Of a DNA stretch of 64,000 bases, positions 25,778 through 35,093 are shown piece by piece (position 1 is the stretch's first letter; each line of letters begins with the position of its first letter). Position numbers and translations under genes: made by a program. Source of the stretch: Achromobacter aloeverae (GTDB lineage: Bacteria; Pseudomonadota; Gammaproteobacteria; Burkholderiales; Burkholderiaceae_B); contig NZ_PYAL01000009.1 of NCBI RefSeq assembly GCF_004121055.1, forward strand, positions 62,001 to 126,000. Reading direction: 5' to 3'. The notes below the pieces were generated by a model. It was not told where the DNA came from. It did not search any database and was given only the letters and a program-made list of their open reading frames with translations.

Positions 25778-26295
25778 GTTGCCGCCTCCCCGGCCACGCC
25801 GAACAGGCGTTCGCGGATCCCCGCCGGCACCAACTCTTCGACGCGCACCCATTGCAGCAGCACGCCGCCGCTGTCCAGCACCGGACCCAGGTAAGGCGCA
25901 TCGCGGTGGTCCAGGCCGGATGGCATGAACGCCGAGGGATCGTAGTGCGCCGTCTCGGTGGCTTGCTCCAGGATCAAGCCCAGCGGCGCACGGGCGCCGC
26001 CGGGCGCGGGACTGTCGGCCACCACCACGCGGGTGCTCGTCAGCCGCGCGGCGGCCCGTCCCGTGGCCAGGGCCGTGACGTCGATGACCGGCAGCGTTCG
26101 CCCACGGTACATCCCCAGTCCCGCCACCCAGGCAGGCATGCCCGGAACCCGCTTGCAGGGCGCGAGCGGCAGCACTTGCAGGATTTCTCGCGTGTCCAGC
26201 ACGTAGACGTCCGCGCCGATGGCGAAGCGCAGGAACAAGCGCCGCTGCGAGGCCGCGCTGGCGGCGGATGGGGATGTGCCGGGGGCGGAGTTCAT
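25774..26295 (-). CDS. wspB: CheW-like adaptor WspB
   Basis: First of two CheW-type scaffolds in the operon, 173 residues with one CheW domain (FLRFAIGADVYVLDTREILQ, then WVAGLGMYRGRTLPVIDVTA and LGLILEQATETAHYD). It should couple receptor WspA to kinase WspE. It lies 25 bp after wspA, and its stop codon overlaps the wspC start. No extra domain is present, unlike in WspD. Confidence 0.9.
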   Translation of the reverse strand: MNSAPGTSPSAASAASQRRLFLRFAIGADVYVLDTREILQVLPLAPCKRVPGMPAWVAGLGMYRGRTLPVIDVTALATGRAAARLTSTRVVVADSPAPGGARAPLGLILEQATETAHYDPSAFMPSGLDHRDAPYLGPVLDSGGVLLQWVRVEELVPAGIRERLFGVAGEAAT

Positions 26296-26320
26296 CGCGC
26301 GGGGTTCATCACGGGATTCA

Positions 26321-27934
26321 TCACAGCTTGAAGCGCGTGACGCCGCCTCGCAGATCCCCGGCCACGGTGTTCAGGTCTTCGATCGCCACGCTGGACTGGC
26401 GCAGCGATTCGACGGTCTGCTGCGTGGCGTCCGCCAGCTGCGTCAGCGCCTGGTTGATCTGCTCCGCGCCGGTGGCTTGCGCCTGCATGCCCTCGTTGAC
26501 CACCTGCACGCGCGGCGCCAGGGTCTGCACATGCTGGATGATCTGCGACAGCTGCTCGCCCACCTGCTGCATGTCATGCATGCCGCGACGCACCTCTTCG
26601 GAGAACTTGTCCATGCCCATCACGCCGGCCGCCACCGAGGATTGGATTTCCCGCACGATCTGCTCGATATCGTAAGTGGCGACCGCCGTCTGGTCGGCCA
26701 GGCGGCGGATCTCGGTGGCGACGACGACGAAACCGCGCCCGTATTCGCCTGCCTTCTCGGCTTCGATGGCGGCGTTCAACGACAGCAGGTTGGTCTGGTC
26801 GGCAACCTTGTTGATCGTCGTCACCACCTGGTTGATGTTGCCCGCTTTTTCGTTGAGCACGCCCAGCTTGCCGTTGACCGAGCCGGCGGCTTCCACCACG
26901 CTGCGCATGGTCTGCTCCATGCGCGTCAGGTCGTGGTGGCCGCCATCGGCCAATGCCGCCGTCTGGTCGGCGGCGGTGGAGACTTCGTTCATGGTGCGCA
27001 CCAGGTCGCGCGCGGTCGCGGCGATTTCGCGCGAGGTCGCGCCGATCTCGGTGGTGGTGGATGCCACCTCCGACGCCGTGGCCTGCTGCTGCCGCGACGT
27101 GGCCGCGATTTCCGTGACCGAGGTCGCGACCTGGATGGCCGAGCGCTGGGCCTTGCCGACCAGGTCCGCGAGTTCGTCGGCCATGCGGTTGAAGCCGGCC
27201 TCGATGGCGCCGAATTCGTCCCGTCGCGCCAGTTGCAGGCGGGCGCCCAGGTCGCCGTTGCCGAAGCGGCCCAGGCTGTCGACGATCTTGCGCATGGGGC
27301 TGTTGATGGCGCGCATCAGCAGGGCGGCGAAGGCGATGGCGGCGAGCAGGGCGAGGACCAGGCCGACGACCAGGATCCATTCGGCGTGGCGCAGCGTCTG
27401 GATGATGTGCTGGACGGAGAGTCCGGCCCGCGCGCTATTCTCCTCCACCATGTGATCCAGCTGGCCGCGGCCGCTGGTGTAGATGGGATATACGCTGTCG
27501 CGCAACTGCGCCAGCGCATGCACGGCATCGCTGTCCTGCAGCGTGGCCACGAACCGGGTGCGCGCCTCGCGATAGGCGTTCATGGTCTTCAGGAAATTCT
27601 CGTAGACCTCGCGGTCGTCGAGGATGAACACGCTTTGCGCGTAGCCGCGCAGCTGTTCGTTCAGGCTGGCATCGGTGCGCTCCAGGGCGTCGCGCAGCAC
27701 CGGTAGCGGTGTCTGTCGCGTGACCGCCTGGCCCAGTATTTCATAGCCTTGCTGCCAGGCGCTGAGGATGCGGGCGCTGTATTGCAGGCCGGGCAGGGAG
27801 TCGTCGTCGATGGCTTGCGCCTCGCTGTCTATGGCCAGCAAGCGGCTGTAGTCCACCAGCGCCATCAACAGCATGATGACGAGGATGGCGGCGAAGCTGG
27901 TCAGCAGGCGTTGCCGCAGGGTGATGTTTTTCAT
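26321..27934 (-). CDS. wspA: Surface-sensing methyl-accepting protein WspA
   Basis: Membrane receptor at the head of the Wsp pathway. From the ATG at 27934 there are 537 residues: a transmembrane helix ([20 protein letters not shown]), a periplasmic four-helix region (about 35-185), a second helix near 188-210, a HAMP domain, and a long cytoplasmic signalling coiled coil with the conserved tip [18 protein letters not shown]. The length matches Pseudomonas WspA. An in-frame ATG 11 codons upstream is possible but has no better ribosome-binding site. The gene opens the seven-gene operon on the minus strand. Confidence 0.92.
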   Translation of the reverse strand: MKNITLRQRLLTSFAAILVIMLLMALVDYSRLLAIDSEAQAIDDDSLPGLQYSARILSAWQQGYEILGQAVTRQTPLPVLRDALERTDASLNEQLRGYAQSVFILDDREVYENFLKTMNAYREARTRFVATLQDSDAVHALAQLRDSVYPIYTSGRGQLDHMVEENSARAGLSVQHIIQTLRHAEWILVVGLVLALLAAIAFAALLMRAINSPMRKIVDSLGRFGNGDLGARLQLARRDEFGAIEAGFNRMADELADLVGKAQRSAIQVATSVTEIAATSRQQQATASEVASTTTEIGATSREIAATARDLVRTMNEVSTAADQTAALADGGHHDLTRMEQTMRSVVEAAGSVNGKLGVLNEKAGNINQVVTTINKVADQTNLLSLNAAIEAEKAGEYGRGFVVVATEIRRLADQTAVATYDIEQIVREIQSSVAAGVMGMDKFSEEVRRGMHDMQQVGEQLSQIIQHVQTLAPRVQVVNEGMQAQATGAEQINQALTQLADATQQTVESLRQSSVAIEDLNTVAGDLRGGVTRFKL

Positions 27935-28121
27935 GGCGGTCGATATCCCATCGCGTTGTCTGTTCACGCAGGCGCTTTGTCATGAATGGAATGGTCAGCG
28001 TGTCCCTGGTCCGTCGCGCGAGGGGATTTCAGAGGACGAGCAAGGATCCGACACAATACGCCGAACGGTTACATCACTTCAAGCATCACTCGAACAAAAG
28101 ACGGCGTCGATAGGACGTTGC

Positions 28122-28198
28122 CAAAAACACACAGACCCGCCCGGCGGGGCGCCGGACGCCGGAACCGGGCTGGACCGGCGGGAGGCGCCTGGGCGGGT
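28122..28198 (-). terminator. Probable terminator of the FemAB-like gene
   Basis: Read on the minus strand, CCCGCCCAGGCGCC (28184-28197) pairs with GGCGCC and GGGCGGG of the second arm (28136-28153), leaving an imperfect inner loop. It is followed by TCTGTGTGTTTTT. It lies directly after the stop codon of the gene at 28204, before the wspA promoter region. Confidence 0.6.
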
Positions 28199-28203
28199 GG
28201 GGG

Positions 28204-29394
28204 TCAGGACGGCGTGCCGGGGAGGCTGGCGCCGTCCTGCCGGAAGGGCGCATGCGCTTCCAGTTCTTCGCGATAGGCCACCATGGCGTCGCCTTCGCGC
28301 TGCAGGAAATCGGCGATGGCGTCGGCGAAGCGGCGGTCGGCGATCCAGTGCGCCGAGCAGGTCGGCGTGGGCAGCAGGCCGCGGGCGATCTTGTGCTCTC
28401 CCTGGGCGCCGCCTTCGAAGCGGTCCAGTCCGTGGGCCAGGCAGTATTCGATGCCTTGCAGGTAGCAGGTCTCGAAATGCAGGCCGGGCACGAATTCCAT
28501 GGCGCCCCAATGGCGGCCGTACAAGGCCTGCCCATCGGTCATGTTCAGGGCGGCGGCGACGGGCTGGCCATCGCGGCAGGCCAGGACCAGCACCAGGGCG
28601 TCAGGCAGGTCGTCGCGCAGGCGCCGGAAGAAATCCAGGGTCAGGTAGGGCGAGGACCAGTGGTTACGATAGGTCTCGACGTAGCAGGCGTGAAAGAAAG
28701 CCAGCGCCTCGTCGTCGATGGCGGCGCCCTGCAGCCAGCGGAAGGCGATGCCGGCCGCGGCGACCTTCTTGCGGTCCTGGCGGATTTTCTTGCGCTTGTC
28801 ATGATTGAGCGCGGCCAGGAAGGCGTCGAAATCGCCGTAACCGGTGTTTTCCCAGTGGAATTGCACGCCCTGGCGCACCAGGTAGCCGGCTTCCTCCAGT
28901 GCCCGCTGGTCTTCGGCCTGGGGGAACAGGACGTGCAGGGAGGACAGCTTCAGGCTCTGGGTCAGCTCGATGGCGCCGCGCGCCAGGCGTACACGGTCGG
29001 CGTGGGTGCGCGCCAGCAGGCGGGGCCCGCTGACCGGGGTGAAGGGCACGGCCGCCAGCAGCTTCGGGTAGTAGGCCAGCCCGTGGCGCTCGAAGGCTTC
29101 GGCCCAGGCGTGGTCGAACACGTATTCGCCGCGCGAATGTGTCTTGACGTAAAGGGGCATGGCGCCCGCCAGGACGCCGGCGCGCCGCAGGAGCAGGTAG
29201 TAGGGCGCCCAGCCCTTCGGGGGCGCCGCGCAGCCGGTGTCGTGCAGGGCGGACAGAAAGGCGTGCGTCAGGAAAGGCTGGGGGCCGGCCAGCGCGTTCC
29301 ACTGATCGGGATCGACGGTATCCAGCGTGCGCGTGACCGTGAGGCGGGCGTCGTCCGGGTCGGCGGGGCGGGGGTCTCGCTGGGGGTCGGTCAT
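28204..29394 (-). CDS. FemAB-like GNAT-superfamily acyltransferase (DUF482)
   Basis: 396-residue protein of the FemAB_like/DUF482 group (sometimes annotated peptidogalycan biosynthesis). Recognisable blocks are DPDQWNALAGPQPFLTHAFL at the N-terminus, GWAPYYLLLR, GEYVFDHAWAEAFERHGLAY, NHDKRKKIRQDRKKV and ALYGRHWGAMEFVPGLHFE. The fold is a double GNAT domain, so an acyl- or aminoacyl-transfer reaction is likely, but no substrate is known. It is divergent from the DUF455 gene and apparently monocistronic. Confidence 0.85.
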   Translation of the reverse strand: MTDPQRDPRPADPDDARLTVTRTLDTVDPDQWNALAGPQPFLTHAFLSALHDTGCAAPPKGWAPYYLLLRRAGVLAGAMPLYVKTHSRGEYVFDHAWAEAFERHGLAYYPKLLAAVPFTPVSGPRLLARTHADRVRLARGAIELTQSLKLSSLHVLFPQAEDQRALEEAGYLVRQGVQFHWENTGYGDFDAFLAALNHDKRKKIRQDRKKVAAAGIAFRWLQGAAIDDEALAFFHACYVETYRNHWSSPYLTLDFFRRLRDDLPDALVLVLACRDGQPVAAALNMTDGQALYGRHWGAMEFVPGLHFETCYLQGIEYCLAHGLDRFEGGAQGEHKIARGLLPTPTCSAHWIADRRFADAIADFLQREGDAMVAYREELEAHAPFRQDGASLPGTPS

Positions 29395-29486
29395 GGAGGC
29401 GGGCAGCGTTCGAGGCAGGCAGGATGGCCTGGTGATTATAAGAACGCGGCCGCGGCTACCCAGGCGGGATTTGTTAACCTGCCGCG

Positions 29487-30317
29487 ATGGAAGACATATA
29501 CGTAGCCACGGCCATGGAGCTGCGCCAGGGGGCGCTGGACGCCCTGGTCCTCGATGACAGCGCGCGCAAGCTGCGGGCGGTCCAGGCGCTGGACGATGCG
29601 CTGCCGGTGGATTGCGCCGCGATCCTGGCCGAGCCCGCGCACCTGCCCGGCCGCCCCGCGCAGCCGGTGCTGGTGGCGCCCGCGAAGCTGAGGTCGCGCC
29701 CGCCTCGCACCCCGGAGGGCCGCGCCGCGCTGCTGCATGCCTTGGCCCATATCGAGTTCAATGCCATCAACCTGGCCCTGGACATCGTCTGGCGCTTTCC
29801 CGGCATGCCGGAAGCCTACTATCGCGACTGGATCGTCGTGGCGCGCGAGGAGGCCAGCCATTTCCGGCTTCTGGAGGAGCACCTGGCGACCTTGGGCCAC
29901 GCCTATGGCGACTTTCCCGCGCATAACGGGCTGTGGGAAATGGCGGAAAAGACGCGCGGCGACGTGGCCGCCCGGCTGGCCCTGGTGCCGCGCATCCTGG
30001 AGGCCCGCGGGCTGGACGCTTCCCCGCTGATCCGGGACAAGCTGGCCGGGGCGGGCGACGCCCGCGGCGCGGCCATCCTGGATGTCATCCTGCGCGACGA
30101 AATCGGCCATGTGGCCATCGGGAACCGCTGGTACCGCTGGCTATGCGAACAGGGGGGCCACGATCCCGTGGCCTGGCATGCCGAACTGGCGCTGCGCTAC
30201 GCGGCGCCGCGCCAGCGTGGACCGTTCAACCTGGACGCCCGCCGGGCCGCCGGCTTCGACGAGCGCGAGCTGGCGGTGTTGATGGAAGGCGGGATGGACA
30301 GCGGCGCCGGCGCCTGA
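29487..30317 (+). CDS. DUF455 ferritin-like protein
   Basis: 276 residues. The core contains Glu/His pairs typical of ferritin-like di-iron proteins: ALAHIEFNAINLALD, VAREEASHFRLLEEHL, and ILRDEIGHVAIGNRWY. These match the DUF455 family, which is related to the rubrerythrin/MiaE fold. A di-iron oxygenase or hydroxylase role is plausible but unproven. The gene is alone on the plus strand and divergent from the FemAB-like gene. A GC-rich imperfect hairpin with no T-run fills the 60 bp before the convergent gene at 30378. Confidence 0.85.
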   Translation: MEDIYVATAMELRQGALDALVLDDSARKLRAVQALDDALPVDCAAILAEPAHLPGRPAQPVLVAPAKLRSRPPRTPEGRAALLHALAHIEFNAINLALDIVWRFPGMPEAYYRDWIVVAREEASHFRLLEEHLATLGHAYGDFPAHNGLWEMAEKTRGDVAARLALVPRILEARGLDASPLIRDKLAGAGDARGAAILDVILRDEIGHVAIGNRWYRWLCEQGGHDPVAWHAELALRYAAPRQRGPFNLDARRAAGFDERELAVLMEGGMDSGAGA

Positions 30318-30377
30318 CCCGCGGCTGGTTAGGCGCGGCGCCGGCCGGGAAAGGCGGCGCCGGCGCCTTGGCCGCCG

Positions 30378-31286
30378 CTATTTGCGCACGGAGCCGGCCA
30401 GGAAGTCGATGATCTCCGGCACCGGGGCCTGGTCGATGCCGGCGTCGCTGGCGGCCGCGTACGTGTCGCGGATGGCCAGGGCGGCGGCATGCGGCGCCCC
30501 GGTTTCCTCCGCCATGGCGGTGTAGTAGCCCATGTCCTTCAGCGCATTCGCGATGGAAAAGCGGAACGCGTTGGTGTCGCCGTGCTCGATGTAGGGGCGC
30601 AGGCGCCCCAGCACCACGCCGTCGCCACCGCCCTTGGCCAGGATATCCATGAGCACGGCACGGTCCACCTGGGCCCGTTCCGCGCAGGCGGCGGCCTCGG
30701 CCAGCACGGCGGAGAAGCCCAGTGACACATAGTTGTGCAGCAGCTTCAGCCGATGGCCGGCGCCGACGGGCCCGGCATGCGTAATGTTTTCCGCGTAGCT
30801 GCGCAACAGGGGCAGGCAGTATTCGAAGAGAGCGCGGTCGCCGCCCACGATCAGGTTCAGGCGGCCCTCGGCGGCCTCCTTGGGCGTGCGGGTCATGGGC
30901 GCATCCAGGAAACGGCCGCCGGCCTGCGTCACCGCTTGCGCCACTTTCAAGGTGGACGATGGAATGGCCGTGGAGCAATCGATGACGATGCCTTGCGGCC
31001 GCAGGCCGGCAAGCACGCCGTCGGCTTGCAGCAGCACCTGCTCGACCTGGGGCGTGCCGGTGACGCACAGCACCACGATGTCGGCCTGGCGCGCGACATC
31101 GGCCGGCGTCGGGGCCTTGTGCGCGCCGTGGGCCAGCAGGTCGTCGACCGGCTGGTTGCCGGGATGGTCCAGCAGCACCAGCCGATAGCCGGCCTTCAGG
31201 ATATTGCTGGCGATGCCATGGCCCATCTGGCCTACGCCGATGATGCCGATGCGAGGCTTGTCGCCGTCCGTCTTGTTTGTCTCCAT
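30378..31286 (-). CDS. Beta-hydroxyacid dehydrogenase, candidate sulfolactaldehyde/DHPS dehydrogenase
   Basis: 302 residues of the 3-hydroxyisobutyrate dehydrogenase family, with N-terminal NAD(P) motif GVGQMGHGIA and catalytic Lys/Asn in GHRLKLLHNY. The substrate loop reads DAPMTRTP in place of the usual DxPVSGG. As I remember E. coli YihU (sulfolactaldehyde reductase), it has GRTS here and NNYMS near the catalytic Lys. This protein has TRT and HNYVS, which would keep the Arg and Asn/Ser that hold the sulfonate. Its position at the end of a putative sulfolactate operon supports this. An ordinary 3-hydroxyacid dehydrogenase remains possible. The start has a clear AAGGAA site; an upstream in-frame start is rejected. 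Confidence 0.75.
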   Translation of the reverse strand: METNKTDGDKPRIGIIGVGQMGHGIASNILKAGYRLVLLDHPGNQPVDDLLAHGAHKAPTPADVARQADIVVLCVTGTPQVEQVLLQADGVLAGLRPQGIVIDCSTAIPSSTLKVAQAVTQAGGRFLDAPMTRTPKEAAEGRLNLIVGGDRALFEYCLPLLRSYAENITHAGPVGAGHRLKLLHNYVSLGFSAVLAEAAACAERAQVDRAVLMDILAKGGGDGVVLGRLRPYIEHGDTNAFRFSIANALKDMGYYTAMAEETGAPHAAALAIRDTYAAASDAGIDQAPVPEIIDFLAGSVRK

Positions 31287-31485
31287 GCCTGTTCCTTCCT
31301 TGTGGCTGCCTGGTGGTTGCCTGGTGGCTGATATCCGATATCGCCACATCTTACGCCCGGCAGCCGAGGCGGGCCCGGCGGCATCGCGTGCGCTGCACCC
31401 GCGGGGCCAGGGCCGGCCTCCGGGCGCTCGTCATTGCCGCCAGGCCGGCCTACAGGCGACGTCGCCGCCGCCTTGGCCCTGCGGG

Positions 31486-32505
31486 TCAGGCCGTGCCAGC
31501 CTTGCCGGCGGCCAGCTTGCGGATGTCCGCCAACAGGGCGTCGGGGATGTCCACGCCGCGCGTGCGCGCGCCGTCGGCCAGGGCCTCGCGGCGCTGGCCC
31601 GGCAGGCGTACGTTGCTGTCTTCCAGCATGGCGGCGACCAGGGTTTCGACGCGTTCGAGGTAAGCCGCCTGCCCCGCCAGGGCGCCCGGATCGATGACGA
31701 GGAAAGCCTGGCCGATGCGTGCCCGGTTGCCGGCTTCGGTGAAGAAGGAGTCGGCCTCGAAACCGAAGTGCGCCCCGGTGAGGGCACAAGCCAGCAATTC
31801 CACGATCAGGGCCAGCATGGCGCCCTTGGCGCCTCCCATGGGCAGCATGCTGCCTTCCAGGCCCGCGCGGGGGTCGGTGGTCGGCTGGCCCTGCGCGTCC
31901 AGGGCCCAGCCCAGGGGGATCTCGCGGCCCTCGCGGGCCGCCACCATGAGCTTGCCGCGCGCGACCTCCGACAGCGACAGGTCGATGACCAGCGGCGGCG
32001 CGTCGCGCCGGGGAAACGCCGCGGCGATGGGATTGGTGCCGAACAGCGGCCGCTTGCCGCCGTGCGCGGGCATGGCCGCCGGCGAGTTGCCCATGGCCAG
32101 GCCCACCATGCCGCGACGGGCGACGGCGTCGAGATGATAGGCGGCCACCCCGAAATGGTGGCTGTTGCAGACGCCTGCGTAGGACACCCCGTGCTCGCCG
32201 GCACGGCGGATGGCTTGCTCGATGGCCAGCGCGCAGGCCGGGAAGGCCAGGCCGTCGTGGGCGTCGACCAGCACGGCGCCGCCGCGCTCGCGCGCGATGC
32301 TGGCGACCGCGCTGCCGTCGGCGCGGCCGTTGCGCAGGTGCGTGGCGTAGAAGGGGACGCGCGACGCGCCGTGCGAGGCGATGCCGCGCGCTTCCGCGTA
32401 GACCAGCGCGGCGGCGGTGTCGCGCGCCATCGCGGGCGTGGCGCCGGCGCCTTCCAGCGCGGCGCGGCAGAGGTTTTCAAGGGTGTCCAGGTCCAGCGTG
32501 GTCAT
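31486..32505 (-). CDS. comC: Ldh/MDH2-family dehydrogenase, probable (R)-sulfolactate dehydrogenase ComC
   Basis: 339 residues of the malate/L-lactate/L-sulfolactate dehydrogenase family, which binds NAD(P) without a Rossmann fold. Typical motifs: GIASHGASRV (His45 region), CNSHHFGVAAYHLDAVARRG, GTNPIAAAFP and GGAKGAMLALIVELL. In Chromohalobacter, ComC of this family oxidises or reduces at the (R) centre of sulfolactate/sulfopyruvate. The link here rests on the neighbours (SlcC-family dehydrogenase and SuyAB). Other members act on malate, ureidoglycolate or proline-type imines, so the substrate is inferred. Start chosen at MTTLDLD with GGAG upstream. Confidence 0.75.
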   Translation of the reverse strand: MTTLDLDTLENLCRAALEGAGATPAMARDTAAALVYAEARGIASHGASRVPFYATHLRNGRADGSAVASIARERGGAVLVDAHDGLAFPACALAIEQAIRRAGEHGVSYAGVCNSHHFGVAAYHLDAVARRGMVGLAMGNSPAAMPAHGGKRPLFGTNPIAAAFPRRDAPPLVIDLSLSEVARGKLMVAAREGREIPLGWALDAQGQPTTDPRAGLEGSMLPMGGAKGAMLALIVELLACALTGAHFGFEADSFFTEAGNRARIGQAFLVIDPGALAGQAAYLERVETLVAAMLEDSNVRLPGQRREALADGARTRGVDIPDALLADIRKLAAGKAGTA

Positions 32506-32742
32506 CTCGGCAACTCCGTGGGTTCGATGATTCCGGTTCGGCTTGTCGCGGCGTGTGGTCATGGGCGCCATGCGCCCATGACGCTTGTATTCGTCCCGCA
32601 TGTCGTGGCGGGTCGATCCGCGTCCAACGGCATTTTCGCTGCATGGTACGCCAGCGCGGCGGGGTCCGGCGCCGGCCCCGGCCCCGGCCTTCCCGTCGCG
32701 CCGGTCGGGCCGCCGTGGTCAAGGACGGCATCGACGCCGCCC

Positions 32743-33672
32743 TCACCGCGCCCGCAGCGCCTGCGCGACCCGTTGCGCCGTCATGTCCGACACGCGCGTG
32801 TTCGCTTCCTCGGTGAGCCCGGCGATATGCGGCGTCATGATCAGGTTGGGCACGCCGGCCAGCGGGCTGCCGGCGGGCAGGGGCTCCTGCTCGAAGACAT
32901 CGATGGCAGCGCCGCCCAGCTTGCCCGCGCGCAGCGCTTCGGCCAGCGCGGCTTCGTCGATGATGCCGCCGCGCGCGGTGTTGATGAGGATGGCGCCGTC
33001 CTTCATGTCCGCGAGGCGCCGCGCGTTCAGCAGGCCGCGTGTCTGGGCCGAGAGCGGGATATGCAGCGTGACCGCGTCCGCAGTGCGCAGCAGGTCGTCC
33101 AGTTCCGCCCGTTGCGCCAGGCCTTCGCGCCAGGCGGGATCGTCCGCGGGCAGCATGGGGTCGGCGGCGATGACGTGCATGTCCAGGCCGCGCGCCAACC
33201 GCGCCACCAGGCGGCCGATGCCGCCGTAGCCGACGATGCCCAGCACGCGCTGGTTGGCTTCGCGGCCATGGGACAGCGCGTTGCGCGGCCAGTCGCCCGC
33301 GGCGACCTGGGCGGTCGCGCCATAGGCGCCCCGCAGCAGGAGCAGCACGGTGGCGATGACGTATTCGGCGACCGAGCGCGCATTGGCGCCGACGGCCGGC
33401 AGCACCGCGATGCCGCGCGCCTCGCACGCAGGCACGTCGATGTTGTCCAGGCCGACGCCCAGGCGGCCCACGGCCCGCAGCCGCGGCGCGGCGGCAAGGA
33501 GGCCGGCGTCGACGCGGGTGCGGTTGCGCACGATCAGCGCATCGGCGGTTGCCACCGCGCGCAACAGGTCGTCGCGCTGGTCGACCAGGTCGGGTTCGTA
33601 GCGGACATCGAAGTCGCGTCGCAGCGCGTCGACGGCGGGGGCATCCATGAATTCGGAGATGACGATATGCAT
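32743..33672 (-). CDS. slcC: D-2-hydroxyacid dehydrogenase, probable (S)-sulfolactate dehydrogenase SlcC
   Basis: 309 residues of the SerA/D-isomer 2-hydroxyacid dehydrogenase family. The Rossmann motif GYGGIGRLVARLARGLD is followed by the catalytic Arg in NTARGGIIDE, Glu in FEQEPLP and His in MTPHIAG. SlcC of Chromohalobacter, a SerA-type enzyme, oxidises (S)-sulfolactate to sulfopyruvate, which ComC then reduces to the (R) form used by SuyAB. The co-occurrence here of both enzyme families with suyAB is the reason for the call. A generic hydroxypyruvate or phosphoglycerate reductase is the alternative. Confidence 0.75.
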   Translation of the reverse strand: MHIVISEFMDAPAVDALRRDFDVRYEPDLVDQRDDLLRAVATADALIVRNRTRVDAGLLAAAPRLRAVGRLGVGLDNIDVPACEARGIAVLPAVGANARSVAEYVIATVLLLLRGAYGATAQVAAGDWPRNALSHGREANQRVLGIVGYGGIGRLVARLARGLDMHVIAADPMLPADDPAWREGLAQRAELDDLLRTADAVTLHIPLSAQTRGLLNARRLADMKDGAILINTARGGIIDEAALAEALRAGKLGGAAIDVFEQEPLPAGSPLAGVPNLIMTPHIAGLTEEANTRVSDMTAQRVAQALRAR

Positions 33673-33746
33673 GAGCAGGCGCCTGGGGGTGGGAAGGGGC
33701 CGTCCTTCGACGGCCCCGGTTGCGGTGGTGTCCAGCGGCAGGCGTA

Positions 33747-34799
33747 TCAACCGACCTGGATGTTGGCGTCGTGGATGATCTTGGCCCAGCGTTCGACCTC
33801 GCCCTTCAGATACGGGCCGAACTCCGCCGCCTCCATGGGCTGCGCGCCGAAGCCCAGGGTCACCAGGCTACGGGTCATCTCCGGCTGCTTGATCTGCTTG
33901 ACGATGGCCTTGCTGATGCGGTCCACCAAGGGCTTGGGCGTGCCGGCCGGCGCCATCACGCCGGTGAAATTGGCCACCACCAGTCCCGGCAGGCCCGCCT
34001 CTTCGACGGTGGGCACATCGGGCAGTTCCGCGCTGCGCTTCTTGCTGCTGACCGCCAGCGCGCGCAAGGTGCCGCTTTTCACGTAGGCGAGCGATTCGGG
34101 GTAGTTGGAGAAGATCACGTCCACCTGGCCGCCGATCAGGTCCGTCAACGACGGCGCGCCGCCCTTGTAGGGGACATGCAGCAGCTTGGCGCCGGTCAGG
34201 CGCTGATAGAGCGCCAGCGTCAGGTGCGGCGGCGTGCCGTTGCCGCTGGACCCCGCCGACAGCGAACGCGACTTGGCGGCCTGCAGCAGGTCGTCCATGG
34301 TCTTGATGGGACTCTTGGGATTGACCACCACCATCATGGAGGACGACGCCATGCAGGCCACCGGCACGAGGTCCTTCAACAGGTCATAGCCAGCCTTGCC
34401 CTGGAACAGCGTGGCGTTGGCGGCGTGGGACAGCGTCATCGCCAGCCAGGTATAGCCGTCGGGCTGGGCGCGCGCGACATAGGCCGCGCCGATATTCGCG
34501 CTGCCGCCGGGCTTGTTTTCCACCACCACGTTCCAGTGTTCCGCCGTGCCCAGCGCCTTGGCGGCCTGTCGCGCCGCCACGTCCGTCAGCCCTCCGGGCG
34601 GGAAGGGCACCACGTAGTTGATGGGCTTGTCGGGCCACTTGTCGTCGGCGGCGTGCGCCGGCAGCCAAGGGGCCAGCGTCGCCAGGGCGCCCGCGCCCAG
34701 CATCCCCAGCGTGGAGCGGCGCTGTGCCGATGCGGGCGCATCGTGCCGCGCCGGCGCCTGGGGATCGGTGGTTGGGTTGACATCGTTCTTCTTCTGCAT
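33747..34799 (-). CDS. Bug-family (TctC) periplasmic substrate-binding protein
   Basis: 350 residues from an ATG preceded by GGAGGAG. A twin-Arg-like N-region (QRRSTLGMLGAGALATLAPW) leads to cleavage near AHAADDKWPDKPI, and the mature protein has the Bug hallmark YVVPFPPGGLTDVAARQ. Such proteins bind carboxylates and either feed a tripartite tricarboxylate transporter or act as orphan sensors. No TctA or TctB gene is in the window, so this one is an orphan that must use membrane parts encoded elsewhere. Its place between suyB and slcC suggests sulfolactate as ligand. Confidence 0.88.
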   Translation of the reverse strand: MQKKNDVNPTTDPQAPARHDAPASAQRRSTLGMLGAGALATLAPWLPAHAADDKWPDKPINYVVPFPPGGLTDVAARQAAKALGTAEHWNVVVENKPGGSANIGAAYVARAQPDGYTWLAMTLSHAANATLFQGKAGYDLLKDLVPVACMASSSMMVVVNPKSPIKTMDDLLQAAKSRSLSAGSSGNGTPPHLTLALYQRLTGAKLLHVPYKGGAPSLTDLIGGQVDVIFSNYPESLAYVKSGTLRALAVSSKKRSAELPDVPTVEEAGLPGLVVANFTGVMAPAGTPKPLVDRISKAIVKQIKQPEMTRSLVTLGFGAQPMEAAEFGPYLKGEVERWAKIIHDANIQVG

Positions 34800-34981
34800 G
34801 GTCGGTCTCCTCCGGTGGGCCCGTCGAGGCGACGGGCGAAAAGGCGCCCGGCCGTCTTCGGGCCGGTGCGCCTGATGAGCCTGCATGGAAGCCGCCGGCG
34901 GTGGGCTGGCGGCGGATGAACCGGTGCTTGCGTGCTTGCGGTGTTGCGCTTGCGTGGGCGCCTGGTGGTGGCGGTAGTGGT

Positions 34982-35065
34982 AATGGACAACGGAATGGAC
35001 AACGGAATCGACAACGTCTGGCGGGACGGACCTGCGCGAGCGCACCGCGCGCGGGTCCGTCCCGC
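34982..35065. repeat. 12-bp tandem repeat and strong hairpin between suyB and the Bug gene
   Basis: Three 12-base units (AATGGACAACGG twice, then AATCGACAACGT) at 34982-35017 are followed by a perfect 12-bp inverted repeat, GCGGGACGGACC (35021-35032) with GGTCCGTCCCGC (35054-35065), whose GC-rich inner loop can pair further. Within the minus-strand transcript this structure lies 28 bases after the suyB stop. There is no T-run, so it may act as an mRNA-stabilising or attenuating stem rather than a full terminator. Confidence 0.65.
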
Positions 35066-35093
35066 GGGGGCCTGCGCGTATGCGCTTATGTGC

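Noticed and set aside
30318-30377. Terminator between the convergent genes at 30317 and 30378
   Set aside because: A GC-rich imperfect hairpin exists, but there is no T-run on either side, so it was not listed as a terminator.
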